Source of the DNA: Hippopus hippopus
Taxonomy: Eukaryota; Mollusca; Bivalvia; Cardiida; Cardiidae
Reading direction: 5' to 3'
NCBI GenBank assembly: GCA_946811185.2
Contig: OX328108.1
Coordinates: forward strand, 32,734,493-32,798,492
DNA: 64,000 bases
How positions within the stretch are numbered: the first letter of the stretch is position 1; every line of letters starts with the position of its first letter. The translations under genes and the position numbers were made by a program. This document shows, piece after piece, positions 33,913 to 40,189 of this stretch. The notes under the pieces were generated by a model. It had not been told where the DNA came from, ran no database searches, and was given only the letters and a program-made list of their open reading frames with translations.

Positions 33913-36314
33913 ATGGTGTTTAATGCCGTTTTCAACATTATTTCAGTTATATCGCGGTGACCAGTGCACCTATCCATGTGTTCCTGGAGTCTCTTTTACC
34001 AGTACTTTGCACAGTTTTCTTTCCAAGCCACTGGCTGCTTTCCCACATAATCATCGTCGAAACAATGGTCAGCAGTGGGAGAGGAATGAATCCTGTCGCA
34101 GTGACTATCGTCAATCCTCGTAAAGAAATTGGCCAAGCCAGGGGTCGCAGCCAGGGATCGAACCCTGGACCCCGTGTTCTCAAGTCCTGCACGCTACCGA
34201 CTGAGCTACCGGGGCACGGCGGGACTTTGTTTGAAAGTATTGAAGATGCCACTCTGTTGCCTCTTGATACAAATTTGCAGCACAGAAATGGGGAAGATAT
34301 CTTTGTAACATAATTCTGATAATCAACATGGATTTGGTTAAATAAATGAAAACAATGCAAAACACTTCTTGCAAAGGGGAAAGTTACTTGCTACAAATGG
34401 CATTACCATCAGGGAGTGGTTAAACTCTTTGGTGTGGTCAAAATAATGCTAGTGAGATTTTGAATGTTGAATAACGAGAGATTTTTTTCTATTCTAATGT
34501 TACTAAAATGATGATATCTGCCTTTAACCCTTTACTGCACAATGCCGACTTTTAACTACCTTTGGAAAGAAGCCTTTTGAAAACATTGTGGGAAAAGGAG
34601 AAAATGCTGGCCAGCATTTTCTCCTTTTCTCACAATGTTTTCTACCCTGTCTAAGAAAATTTTACTTTTTTAGCCACATTGAAATTGTCATCTGCAAATG
34701 CTTTCAATTTGGACAAGGCTAAAATTTTGTCGTATGGTAATGAGTTAATAGGGTAGAAAATATCGTGGGTAGAGGAGAAAATGCTGGTAACCAGCATTTT
34801 CTGCTTTTCCCAAAACATTTTCAACAGTGTTAATCTTCAGGGTCATTAAAACTCGGGTTGTGTGGTAAAAGTTTAAGGGCTAAAGCCTAAAATTTTCTTC
34901 TAGATTCCATTACTGAATTGATTAAAGACTGTGGTGGAGAAACTGTGGATCTAAACCAGCTTGAAAAGTTTGGTGAAAATAACTATGTCATTTGCTGCAT
35001 TGATTTAGATGAAGAGGGACAGAAACAGAAAAAACAGGTTATTGCAAGGAGTGAAGGTATTTGAACTAAAACCTTAAGATGATAATTTAATAACAACTTA
35101 AGTCTCTTATGCAGACAATGTAGATTAGGATCAAACTGCACAGACCTTGCAGTCTTTAGTACTTATGATCAAGTGTTAGAGAACCACTGGTACCTCCCTT
35201 GAACTTGGACACGTTTGTGCATAATGTGTTCTAGATTTGAATGACACTATTCTCTATCAGAGTGCTTGGCAGGTATTCAGTCATCATCTGTGACAGTTCT
35301 AGTGTTTAGGATTTAAGGCTAAGCCTAGCCTTGGTCCAGGAAGTAATAGTTTTTTTAATCATTCATCATCATGGTCTCCTTTCACCATCTATACATATGT
35401 TTGGCAGCTGATAATCAGTTTTTTAGTTATTACATTTTTGAAAGGTATATTCCAAATCTATGAAAGGAAAAAAATGAATGAACTGGAACCCAGGCCAGGC
35501 TAGGCCTAGAGTAAAAGCTACTGTTTATTGTTTTATGACTTTTGTTTGGTGAAGAATGCAACTACACCAATAGGCAAAACTTTAAGCATGAGGTAATTCA
35601 TTCACATTTGACCCCATTACCATGCAGCCCTGTCCTGTAACTATCCTTGAAGAAGAAGGCTCTTGAAAATATTATGGGAAAAGAAAATGCCAATAACCAG
35701 CATTTCCTCCTTTTCCCATAATGTTAACTATCTATCCAAAACAAGTCTTATCACTTGATCAACATCTAATTTGTTGTCTATGAATGCTTTCAGTTTGGAT
35801 AGATCTGAAATTTTTATGTCAAGAGCTAAAGTACATTCAGGTCTTGGTATTTGATATGGCTTGCAACACGTGAAAAGGGGCATTCGGACATTCGCATAAA
35901 GTGTTGTCTCGGATCAGCCTGCGCAGTCCGCGCAGGCTAATCTGAAACAACACTTTCCGTTTTTATGTCATTTTCTATTTTGCGCAAGTATATTTAAGAA
36001 CAAAATCTAATGTAGACGTAAAGTGCCGTCTCGGATTAGCCTGCGCGGACTGCACAGGCTGATCCGAGACGACACTTTACGCAAATGTCCGAATGCCCCT
36101 TTTCGCGTGTTGCAAGCCATATGATATATCTAAAGTGCTTTTTGTTTCAAGACCTGCATACAGGTGTTTTTTATTGGCTTTTGTATTTTTTGTTTCAGAC
36201 CTGAGAAGCCAATGTGGAGTAGTAACCCTTAAAAGAGACTGGATTATGGACAGTGTAACAACATACCAGTTGCAACCGATCAAATTGTATACTATATCTA
36301 GTGATCAAGATTAG
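9281..36314 (+). CDS. BRCA1: BRCA1 orthologue, complete 17-exon coding sequence
   Basis: Family role: nuclear E3 ubiquitin ligase (with BARD1) and scaffold for homologous-recombination repair. Exons: 9281-9345, 10718-10771, 13214-13288, 13476-13564, 15213-15339, 16438-18749, 18879-18983, 19676-22780, 23155-23228, 23957-24056, 26264-26422, 29966-30195, 32328-32415, 33070-33194, 33682-33817, 34904-35056, 36199-36314. These sum to 7,113 nt, 2,370 codons plus stop, with every GT-AG junction in phase. Domains: RING C3HC4 at residues 19-58, a long disordered centre with SQ/TQ dipeptides, a coiled coil at about 2003-2035, and tandem BRCT at about 2150-2365. Human BRCA1 is 1,863 residues, so this centre is longer. 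MAYRKIQGVLAQMQKNLEC aligns with the human N-terminus, fixing the start. Small undetected exons in the long introns remain possible. Confidence 0.93.
9682..10358. repeat. MITE-1 copies in BRCA1 intron 1
   Basis: 9682 to about 9815 is a plus copy truncated after a C-run in the right hairpin arm. 10132-10358 is a full minus copy with TTAA at both ends and a hairpin core with a few substitutions. The sequence between them shows no other recognisable feature. Confidence 0.75.
12121..12500 (-). repeat. MITE-1 copy plus a fragment
   Basis: 12121-12370 is a minus copy with a good hairpin. About 12389-12500 repeats only the outer left part (TTTACCA..CAAATTTTAGACTG..GAAAGCATTTGCAGATGAC). Confidence 0.7.
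12553..12781 (+). repeat. MITE-1, reference full-length copy (229 bp)
   Basis: A clean copy of the main repeat of the window. It starts TTAACCCATTACCACACAAT, ends GGTAATGAGTTAA, and carries TTAA at both ends, as expected for target duplication at TTAA. The centre is a palindrome of about 66 bp, left arm CATTGTGGGAAAAGGAGAAA, meeting at GCTGGTAACCAGC, followed by the complementary arm. Subterminal blocks are GACGACCCTGAGAAAGAAGCC on the left and GGAAATGCTTTCAAATTGGA on the right. There is no coding capacity, so it is a non-autonomous element. About 45 complete or partial copies occur in the window. Confidence 0.85.
12913..13132 (+). repeat. MITE-1 copy
   Basis: Full copy ending in GAGTTAA 81 bp before BRCA1 exon 3. 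The hairpin core has a few substitutions (GCTTGTAACCAGCAC). Confidence 0.8.
13804..13900 (-). repeat. tRNA-like SINE head remnant
   Basis: Minus-strand reading gives TAGCCCAGGGGCTAAGGCTT and, at tRNA spacing, AAAGGTTCAAGTCCTATGG, the latter a good B box. It is too degenerate for a tRNA. Confidence 0.45.
13961..14186 (+). repeat. MITE-1 copy
   Basis: Full copy (TTAATCCTTTACCACACAAT to AGGATTAA) with an intact core hairpin, in BRCA1 intron 4. Confidence 0.82.
14411..14639 (+). repeat. MITE-1 copy invaded by a SINE at its right end
   Basis: Full copy from TTAACCCTTTACCACACAAT to GGTAAATGGTTA. The SINE at 14643-14850 inserted at its very end and duplicated TAAATGGTTACGG, so the SINE is younger than this MITE. 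Confidence 0.85.
14630..14863 (+). mobile_element. tRNA-derived SINE (family 1) with 13-bp target duplication
   Basis: The body at 14643-14850 has an A-box region GGTTGTGAGGTAGAGCGTCGG and a B-box-like GTTTGATACCC at tRNA spacing, then a non-tRNA body (GCGAGTACTGGTGTAGTTCC) and an A/T-rich tail. TAAATGGTTACGG flanks it exactly at 14630-14642 and 14851-14863. This is direct evidence of insertion by target-primed reverse transcription. No coding capacity; it would depend on a LINE elsewhere. Confidence 0.88.
15213..15339 (+). CDS. BRCA1: BRCA1 exon 5
   Basis: Follows a pyrimidine-rich acceptor and runs FSPPRGAAVSIQPSTPEC and onward through a serine-, lysine- and arginine-rich stretch to a donor GTATAC. 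Phases (1 in, 2 out) connect exon 4 to exon 6. No domain is recognised; this is the start of the disordered middle region. Confidence 0.82.
15510..15660 (-). repeat. SINE family 2 body fragment
   Basis: Shares AATGCTGTTTTCACCAGTGC, the CCAGTTTTTTGCACTTC segment and AGCCACTGGCTGCTTCC with the complete SINE at 33876-34220, in the same orientation. No head or tail is recognised. Confidence 0.6.
15683..15911 (+). repeat. MITE-1 copy nested in an older fragment
   Basis: Clean copy, TTAA to TTAA, with a perfect-looking hairpin core. It is preceded at 15657-15682 by the first 25 bp or so of another copy (ACCCTTTGCCACATTG), as if it had landed inside one. Confidence 0.85.
15930..16390. repeat. MITE-1 fragments just upstream of BRCA1 exon 6
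   Basis: Three degraded pieces: about 15930-16086 (right half), 16083-16140 (left end) and about 16185-16390 (minus copy with hairpin arms). They lie in the intron 50 bp ahead of the exon 6 acceptor and create a spurious upstream extension of its open frame. Confidence 0.65.
16438..18749 (+). CDS. BRCA1: BRCA1 exon 6, first giant central exon (2,312 nt)
   Basis: Encodes about 770 residues of charged, low-complexity sequence rich in K, E, D, N and S, with SQ dipeptides such as SISSQDSSED. The open frame extends to 16256 upstream and 18853 downstream, but the upstream part is a MITE-1 fragment cluster and intron. The acceptor at 16436-16437 and donor GTAATT at 18750 keep phase with the neighbours. 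The alternative acceptor ACTAG a few codons further in has the same phase, so the first few residues are uncertain. It lies where vertebrate BRCA1 has its single huge exon. Confidence 0.85.
18879..18983 (+). CDS. BRCA1: BRCA1 exon 7
   Basis: A 105-nt acidic exon (SDDLSEDYRFHDNSSGTDD) between acceptor TTCCAG and donor GTAACT. Phase is 1 at both ends, so skipping it would keep the frame. Confidence 0.82.
19127..19576 (-). repeat. MITE-1 cluster upstream of BRCA1 exon 8
   Basis: A left-end fragment (19127-19191), a full minus copy (19192-19420, clean hairpin) and a right-hand partial copy (19433-19576). The cluster fills most of the intron between exons 7 and 8 and stops 99 bp before the acceptor. 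Confidence 0.78.
19676..22780 (+). CDS. BRCA1: BRCA1 exon 8, second giant central exon (3,105 nt)
   Basis: Encodes about 1,035 residues with no recognised fold. An imperfect internal repeat is visible near its start: DTPQVL followed by PHFKS or PHLKS occurs twice, about 40 residues apart. A serine/proline-rich basic patch (SPxxKS, TPxxxRS motifs) lies about two thirds of the way in, and the end is strongly acidic before RLRPKRAILSDSDNTS. SQ/TQ dipeptides are scattered through it. Acceptor TTTCAG, donor GTATGA, phase 1 at both ends. Two giant central exons instead of one are unlike the vertebrate gene. Confidence 0.87.
23155..23228 (+). CDS. BRCA1: BRCA1 exon 9
   Basis: A 74-nt exon after a T-rich acceptor. 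It encodes EDESLHLDCTSSSAFSSQSE and a few more residues, and ends CAG before GTAAAT. Phase 1 in, 0 out. Confidence 0.82.
23719..23930 (+). repeat. Probable tRNA-derived SINE (third type)
   Basis: Starts CATGGTCGTGTGGTTAAGGC (A box), with AGGTTAGAGTCCTGG (B box) about 40 bp on, followed by a non-tRNA body. No target duplication is recognised. It lies in the BRCA1 intron just before the coiled-coil exon. Confidence 0.5.
23957..24056 (+). CDS. BRCA1: BRCA1 exon 10, coiled coil (candidate PALB2-binding segment)
   Basis: A 100-nt exon encoding about 33 residues with clear heptad spacing, including LEKDLEKMAAEMALLKEQLE. In vertebrate BRCA1 a short coiled coil ahead of the BRCT domains binds PALB2. 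The position and the A-x-L-L-K core are consistent with that; binding itself is inferred. Donor GTACGT. Confidence 0.85.
24130..24335 (-). repeat. MITE-1 copy, degraded
   Basis: Minus-oriented copy whose right hairpin arm is largely deleted (GGTTACCAGCATGATGTTTTCAAAAGCC). Confidence 0.65.
24599..25173 (+). repeat. MITE-1 copy split by a 340-bp insertion
   Basis: The left half with the full hairpin (24599 to about 24721) and the right half (about 25063-25173, from CTACCCGTCCAAAGACATAT) belong to one element. The break falls just after the hairpin, where a second repeat (24722-25062) has inserted. Confidence 0.75.
24722..25062 (+). mobile_element. Short element with CCCCCGC-type ends, copy 1
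   Basis: Begins near ATACCATCGCAAAACGAATG and ends GCTGGCGGGGGTATTAAGTC. It shares more than 200 bp with 39018-39300, including GTACAAAATACTAGTAATTT and GTTGATACATTGATCGTATA. In the second copy the ends read as inverted TACCCCCGC/GCGGGGGTA. No ORF of note. Confidence 0.7.
25170..25581 (+). repeat. Two MITE-1 copies sharing one TTAA
   Basis: 25170-25369 (hairpin mostly lost) and 25366-25581 (hairpin intact) are head to tail and share TTAA at 25366-25369. The first also shares its TTAA with the split copy before it, so three copies sit in series. Confidence 0.75.
25874..26098 (-). repeat. MITE-1 copy
   Basis: Full minus copy ending GTGTGGTAAAGGGTTT, in the intron before BRCA1 exon 11. Hairpin arms are present with a few changes. 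Confidence 0.75.
26264..30195 (+). CDS. BRCA1: BRCA1 exons 11 and 12
   Basis: Exon 11 (26264-26422) is acidic (VVILDDDEEEMIHMDDSD) followed by a proline patch, SPPPFSP. Exon 12 (29966-30195) has RKPLTDLDVNV and ends GFVATGLSSFQV, the first strand of BRCT1, equivalent to human MVVSGLTPEEF. The serine that contacts phosphopeptide in human (S1655) is a threonine here, followed by the conserved glycine. The 3.5-kb intron between them is the longest in the gene; phases match directly across it, but a missed in-phase exon cannot be excluded. Confidence 0.86.
26423..28700 (+). other. BRCA1 intron 11, left part, no gene recognised
   Basis: About 2.3 kb without exon-like sequence. It holds a G-run at about 26602-26614, an A-run, and two near-identical stretches (AATAAATGCACAATT near 27139 and 27193). 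Short open frames here lack any family resemblance. Confidence 0.6.
28702..28968. repeat. MITE-2 copy (CG-rich fold-back element)
   Basis: About 265 bp with long terminal inverted repeats: TATGGCTTGCAGCACGC at the left and its near-complement at the right. Two internal inverted segments (GATCAGCCTGCGCAGTCCGC and GATTAGCCTGCGCGGACTGC) are separated by an AT-rich centre with CTACATTAGATTTTGTGCTA. Nine copies occur in the window. GC content is well above the local background. No coding capacity. Confidence 0.85.
28972..29198. repeat. MITE-4 copy (GAGCC...GGCTC fold-back element)
   Basis: Terminal inverted repeats AGAGCCATGCTCTGGCAAAA and TTCATAGGGCATGGCTC, with GGGGGCTTTAATG and AATAAGCCCCC as an inner inverted pair. 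It lies three bases after the MITE-2 copy; the two families are side by side again at 49637-50163 and 60253-60782. Confidence 0.75.
29420..29486. repeat. P3 hairpin, about 65 bp
   Basis: GGACAGTGTAGATCAGAGAT and TCTGATCTTGATCTACACTG form the arms around a loop at TTCTGTGCA. One of nine such short perfect or near-perfect hairpins in the window. Confidence 0.75.
29522..29943. repeat. MITE-1 copies directly upstream of BRCA1 exon 12
   Basis: 29522-29707 is a plus copy with TTAA ends whose right hairpin arm is deleted. About 29725-29943 is a minus copy whose final TTAA ends only 22 bp before exon 12, so the element may contribute to the branch-point or pyrimidine region. Confidence 0.75.
30297..30453. 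repeat. Hairpin element with 75-bp arms
   Basis: GGAATATTACAACAGTCTG at the left and its complement at the right end; arms of about 75 bp differ at roughly ten positions. The loop is short, near CCAAAGCTTG. It lies 100 bp after BRCA1 exon 12. It does not resemble the other fold-back families. Confidence 0.85.
31232..31960. repeat. MITE-1 cluster including a palindromic whole element
   Basis: 31232-31514 has a right-type outer half at both ends (CTTTACTGAATGACAAACTTTTGG at the left, ATTATGTCATGTGGCAAAGAG at the right), so the entire element reads as one inverted repeat. 31511-31739 is a full minus copy sharing TTAA with it. About 31741-31960 is a degraded third copy. Confidence 0.72.
32328..36314 (+). 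CDS. BRCA1: BRCA1 exons 13-17: tandem BRCT domains and stop
   Basis: Exons 32328-32415, 33070-33194, 33682-33817, 34904-35056 and 36199-36314. BRCT1 contains THVI-type SHVIVKS, then CDRTLKFFQGIAQKCWLVNY, equivalent to human [20 protein letters not shown], keeping the arginine and lysine that line the phosphoserine pocket. The linker is EIEGDTTTGYIHEGPKKSR. BRCT2 runs from LFNGFKFALFG through ITELIKDCGGETV to VVTLKRDWIMDSVTTYQLQP. The stop is TAG at 36312-36314, seven residues after the YTI of the last strand, so the C-terminus is complete. Confidence 0.92.
32643..32873 (+). repeat. MITE-1 copy
   Basis: Full-length plus copy with a somewhat degraded hairpin, between BRCA1 exons 13 and 14. A further right-half remnant runs about 33203-33345, starting 9 bp after the exon 14 boundary. 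Confidence 0.68.
33360..33640. repeat. MITE-4 related copy, degraded right end
   Basis: Begins GCCATGCTCTGTGAAAAGGA and includes GTCAGCCTGTGCAGTCCGC and TACCTCATGATCCAGTCGGT, shared with the copies at 49098, 56456 and 59712. The right terminal repeat is not clear. Confidence 0.6.
33867..34229 (-). mobile_element. Complete tRNA-derived SINE (family 2) with 9-bp target duplication
   Basis: Minus-strand element at 34220-33876. The head GCCGTGCCCCGGTAGCTCAG (A box) is followed at tRNA spacing by CAGGGTTCGATCCCTGG (canonical B box), then a body of about 210 bp and a tail of (CAAT)n. GGGACTTTG flanks it exactly at 33867-33875 and 34221-34229. The head is nearly tRNA-like but runs on into the body, so it is a SINE. 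Inserted between BRCA1 exons 15 and 16. Confidence 0.9.
34524..34876. repeat. MITE-1 copies upstream of BRCA1 exon 16
   Basis: 34524-34748 is a full plus copy (TTAA to TTAA; the loop lacks GTAACC). 34745-34876 is the inner right part of a minus copy sharing that TTAA. The second ends 27 bp before exon 16. Confidence 0.78.
35607..35830 (+). repeat. MITE-1 copy
   Basis: A diverged plus copy (ACCCCATTACCATGCAGCCC to TGTCAAGAGCTAAA) in the last BRCA1 intron. Confidence 0.65.
35864..36122. repeat. MITE-2 copy
   Basis: A nearly ideal copy: ATATGGCTTGCAACACG at the left end and the complementary CGTGTTGCAAGCCATAT at the right. It ends 76 bp before the last BRCA1 exon. Confidence 0.88.
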
Positions 36315-37139
36315 AATTAGACAATTTAACTGTTTTCCAGTGTAGATGATAAGAATCATACAAGTCAACAACCAATTATCCATGGGTAAAATATATACAG
36401 GCTGACAACCAGATATCCAACAACAAGACTGGAATCATACAATGCAATAACTTATGTAACTGTTTTCAGTATCATTGAAGTTGAGGTAGATCAGCAATGT
36501 TAACCAACTGTCCACTGAACAAGATCTGGATCAGACAATTTAACAACCAGTTATCCAGTGAACAAGATAAAAATCGTGATGATGCAAATTAACACCACTT
36601 TGACTGTATTCAATATCAAATGGACAAGATAAACATACGAGTTAAAGACAATGAAACGTAAAATGAAAAATACAACACAAACAAGAAATATAATTTTATC
36701 GCATATTGCCCGTATTTCCATTATAATAGAGCCTTTTTCTTAACTTACACACATTTAAGTTGAGCACATAGTGCCATTTTGGTCATCATATGCCTCATTG
36801 CTGACCCAGATTCTCTGTGAAATTAACTGTCAAAATTGATGATTGTGGCAAAATTCTGAATTTTATCATTTTTAGATTCAAAACGGATCATTATATGCCA
36901 GATCAATGGAACTATTTTTCATTCCTGATGCACATACCTGTCAAAGGAGCAAGTAGGCTTCATGCAAGTTTTAATTCATTTGTTCATGTAGGCCTATGTT
37001 TTAACTCATTACAAACTATCATTCTATATAACTATGTATCTGACATTAGTCAGCTTTTGGGGTAAAATCTTATTAAACCTGTTGACAAAATTATATTAAG
37101 CATGCTTAATAACATTTTTCTTGACTTGTTTAATAAAAC
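36315..37139 (+). other. BRCA1 3' flank, no gene recognised
   Basis: About 820 bp of AT-rich sequence after the BRCA1 stop, with a loosely repeated theme (CAAGAT..GAATCATACA..CAACCA) in the first 300 bp. An AATAAA lies at 37132-37137, next to the Tc1 element; whether it serves as a polyadenylation signal is unknown. Confidence 0.55.
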
Positions 37140-38677
37140 TATACTGAACCAAAAAAGAAACTTCCCCTGTGTTTAAGTGCAAATGCAATATTATTAAAAA
37201 AATCAAAATATCAGATGACCTACATATATTCGGGCGAACGATTATGTGTCCGATAAAACAAATTTTAACTCGATTGAAAGCATTTTGCAGAAGAAACCCG
37301 CTGAAAGCAATTTTCACGCGCATGCACGGACCAGTATAATTCGTGTATATTTTTTGAAACCTTTCAGTCTAATTTTATAGACTTTCATGTCAATAAGAAA
37401 AAGACGTTGAAAAAAATTAAATTCTTTTTAGTTTTCTTTATTTTTGATATGCCTAGAATTCCGCAAAATTTACGCGACCGTTGCCATTGGCATGCTTAAT
37501 GCTGGTATGACGATGAATGCTGTTGCTATGAATATTGGATGTTCTACTCGTGCTATTCGACACCTTAGGCAACGTTTTCAAGCAACAGGGCGTACGGAAG
37601 ATCGACCACGTAGTGGACGTCCTCGCGTCAAGACGCGCGGCCAAGACCGCTATATTCGGAACACCCACCTGCGCAATCGCTTCCAAACTGCCACAGCCAC
37701 TGCTGCTAACACCCCTGGTACACATAACAACCGTATATCTGCCCAAACTGTGCACAATCGCTTGCGCGAGGGTGGGCTACGTGCACGTCGTCCATACGTT
37801 GGTTGTGTTTTGACGCGACGTCACCGCGTTAATCGTGTTCATTCGGCACATACACACCAACGCTGGCTTAGACAACAATGGAATAGCGTTCTTTTCTCTG
37901 ACGAGTCGAGGTTTTCCATTCATCGAGGTGATGGCAGGGTTCGAGTATACCGTAGGAGAAATGAACGTTATGCCGACTGTTGCGTACTTGAACGAGATCG
38001 TTTTGGGGGTGGGGGTTCTGTCTTGGTCTGGGCGGGCATTGCACATGGCTTTCGCACTAATCTCGTCGTTATCGAAGGGAATTTGAATGCCCAACGCTAC
38101 CGAGATGAAATTCTTGCGAGGCACGTTATCCCACTGTTTCAAAATAATGCCAATATCACTCTTTTTCAGCATGATAATGCCACAAGCCATACCGCTAGGG
38201 ACAATGTGAATTTCCTCAGGGCGAATAACATTGCATTTATTAATGACTGGCCTGCCAAAAGTCCTGATCTGAATCCCATTGAACACCTTTGGGATAATTT
38301 GGAACAGCGTGTTAGACGTCGCCCTATTTCATCGTCAAACGTCATTCAGCTAAGACAAGCCTTAATTCAGGAATGGAACAACATTCCACAAGCCGAAATC
38401 AATACACTTATCCGTTCTATGCGCCAACGATGCCAGGCAGTCCTTCATGCTGAAGGTGGTCATACCCGGTATATATTTGTGATTTTGGTGAGCGACCCCT
38501 TCCGCATTTTAACTACCATTTCACTACTTTTGGATAAACCCTCAGCAATAATTTTTTTCACACAAAGTCGCAATAAAATACTCTTTCAATGCATATAAAT
38601 CTAGTTTAATCCTGATTTTCATATTTGTGTATATCTGCACTTAAACACAGGGGAAGTTTCTTTTTTGGTTCAGTATA
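37140..38677 (+). mobile_element. Complete Tc1/mariner transposon with TIRs and TA duplication
   Basis: The element spans 37142-38675 (1,534 bp). Terminal inverted repeats of about 40 bp start TACTGAACCAAAAAAGAAAC at the left; the right end is the complement. TA dinucleotides at 37140-37141 and 38676-38677 are the expected target duplication. The single gene inside is a DDE transposase with one frameshift. Good TIR match and a nearly intact gene suggest a fairly recent insertion. Confidence 0.93.
37449..38598 (+). pseudogene. Tc1/mariner transposase, one-base frameshift near the N-terminus
   Basis: An ATG at 37449 opens MPRIPQNLRDR, a typical Tc1-family start, but an extra T at about 37481 sends this frame to a stop. 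The remainder (AIGMLNAGMTMNAVAMNIG onward) is open in another frame to 38598. Visible: helix-turn-helix DNA-binding part with a GRPRVKTRGQD linker, the catalytic block FSDES, QHDNATSH and SPDLNPIEHLWD. By my count 35 residues separate the second D from E, so DD35E and not the DD34E of Tc1 itself. The family's usual end GGHTRY is followed by a 40-residue extension to the stop. Confidence 0.88.
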
Positions 38678-39017
38678 TATCTCAAATGCCAACTCATCTC
38701 AGATGCAGTAAAGAGTATATCGAATCATTGTTAAGTTGACTGATGTTTCATCATGGTGGCTTCCTCGGGGATATCTTTGTTAGCTAATCGTACTTTAATC
38801 TATACATAGTAAAGAAAAAGCTTAGTAACAACAATTAAACAAAGGTTAAATTATTTTTTCCAGTGAACAAAATGAGCATTTATAAAGTAAAATATAAAGT
38901 CTGTTGAATCTTTCCATATTGAAAGCATTTGCAGTCAATAAATCAAACGTGGTTCTCCTTTCCTAAAATGCTTTCAAAAGAGGTCTGTTGCATGTTGTTG
39001 AAAGAGAAGCAGTTTAT

Positions 39018-39300
39018 TATACCCCCGCAAACGAATGTTTTTGGTCCATGTGTCCGTCTGTGTACAAAATACTAGTAATTTTGTGTCGCGAACTCCTACA
39101 GTTTTGCAGCCATTGTATTGAAAGTTTGTTGATACATTGATCGTATACTGAAGTTGTGCATGACGCAGTTTTCAATCATCTACTCCCTATGATTCCAGGG
39201 TAATCTCCCCTTGAACTTAGACAATTTTTTTTGTTAAATTGCCTGTTTCTGTCAAAGCACTGGCGGGGGTATTAAGTCACATTTAGTGACACCTCTAGTT
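39018..39300 (+). mobile_element. Short element with CCCCCGC-type ends, copy 2
   Basis: Starts TTATACCCCCGCAAACGAATG and ends TGGCGGGGGTATTAAG, giving inverted ends of about 11 bp. The interior matches 24722-25062 closely. The sequence from 38678 to here holds a degraded MITE-1 right part at about 38900-39000 and nothing else recognised. Confidence 0.72.
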
Positions 39301-40189
39301 ATATTCTGTGTCCTCTAAAATCAATAGGCATAAACTAGGGAGAACCATTATCAAGAAGGCCTCATTCCATATCCTGTGAACAAAATGGAAAGCACACAAA
39401 AAATAGTTATAGTGAAGAAACTCAAAGGCATTAATGAAAATACTGTAGGTACATTCAATGTTTCTCTTGAAATTGTATTACTCTGTGAAGTAACTTTATA
39501 CTTAGGTATGTATATTTTTTCAATAATCACATTAATGTTTAAGCCTTGTATCTGTTCTTCATTAATGTTTAAGCATTGTATCTGTTCTTTTATAGTGTAT
39601 TTAGGATAGAGCATTTAAAAGTTTATTAGGGCTATAAATAAGATAAAATAAATATATGTGCTATACAGGTTTTTTTTTACTTACTTGATTGGCTTTTTAC
39701 CCTTTTTCACTGTGGTTTTTAGCTCACCTTGAGCATGATGTGTTATTGCTGTGTGATCACACTGTGTTGTCCATGAGGACATTTTAACTATCAAAAAGGC
39801 ATATTTTCTTAAGCAAAGTTCATGATTCATAGTCAAAATGTTGGTATTGATAATAATTTATTATTTTTAAATCAACTAATTATTTTTTTGAACAAAGATG
39901 TAAAGACTTGGATAAGTGATTGAGGACCAACACAGCTCTCTTTAATTTAATTTTTTTTTTTTTTCTTCTTAATTAAATATTAACATGAAAACACAATGTT
40001 GCAGAATTGTCAACCATAAACAGACAATGTGTTGCACGTAAGAGCCATGTCTGTAGGTCAAAGGTCTAGGTCAAATATATTTAAACAAAGTACTGAAGGT
40101 AGAAGGAAATGGTAGAAATTTGCTAGAAGCTAGGTTTTAATAGTCGGCCATTTCATTAAAAATTCATTCATCTAACGGTTTACATTTTT
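39301..40189 (+). other. Intergenic AT-rich stretch, no gene recognised
   Basis: About 890 bp without coding signal. A 31-bp direct repeat (ATTAATGTTTAAGCcTTGTA..) occurs twice at about 39531-39591. TTAGCTCACCTTGAG at 39720 resembles the leader of the tandem repeat array that follows. Confidence 0.5.

Noticed and set aside
34134..34220. A functional tRNA gene (good A and B boxes on the minus strand)
   Set aside because: It is the head of the SINE at 33876-34220: sequence runs directly into the SINE body and the whole unit is bounded by a target duplication.
37453..38286. Minus-strand and alternative-frame open frames over the Tc1 transposase
   Set aside because: They are shadows of the transposase reading frame, which carries the DDE motifs.
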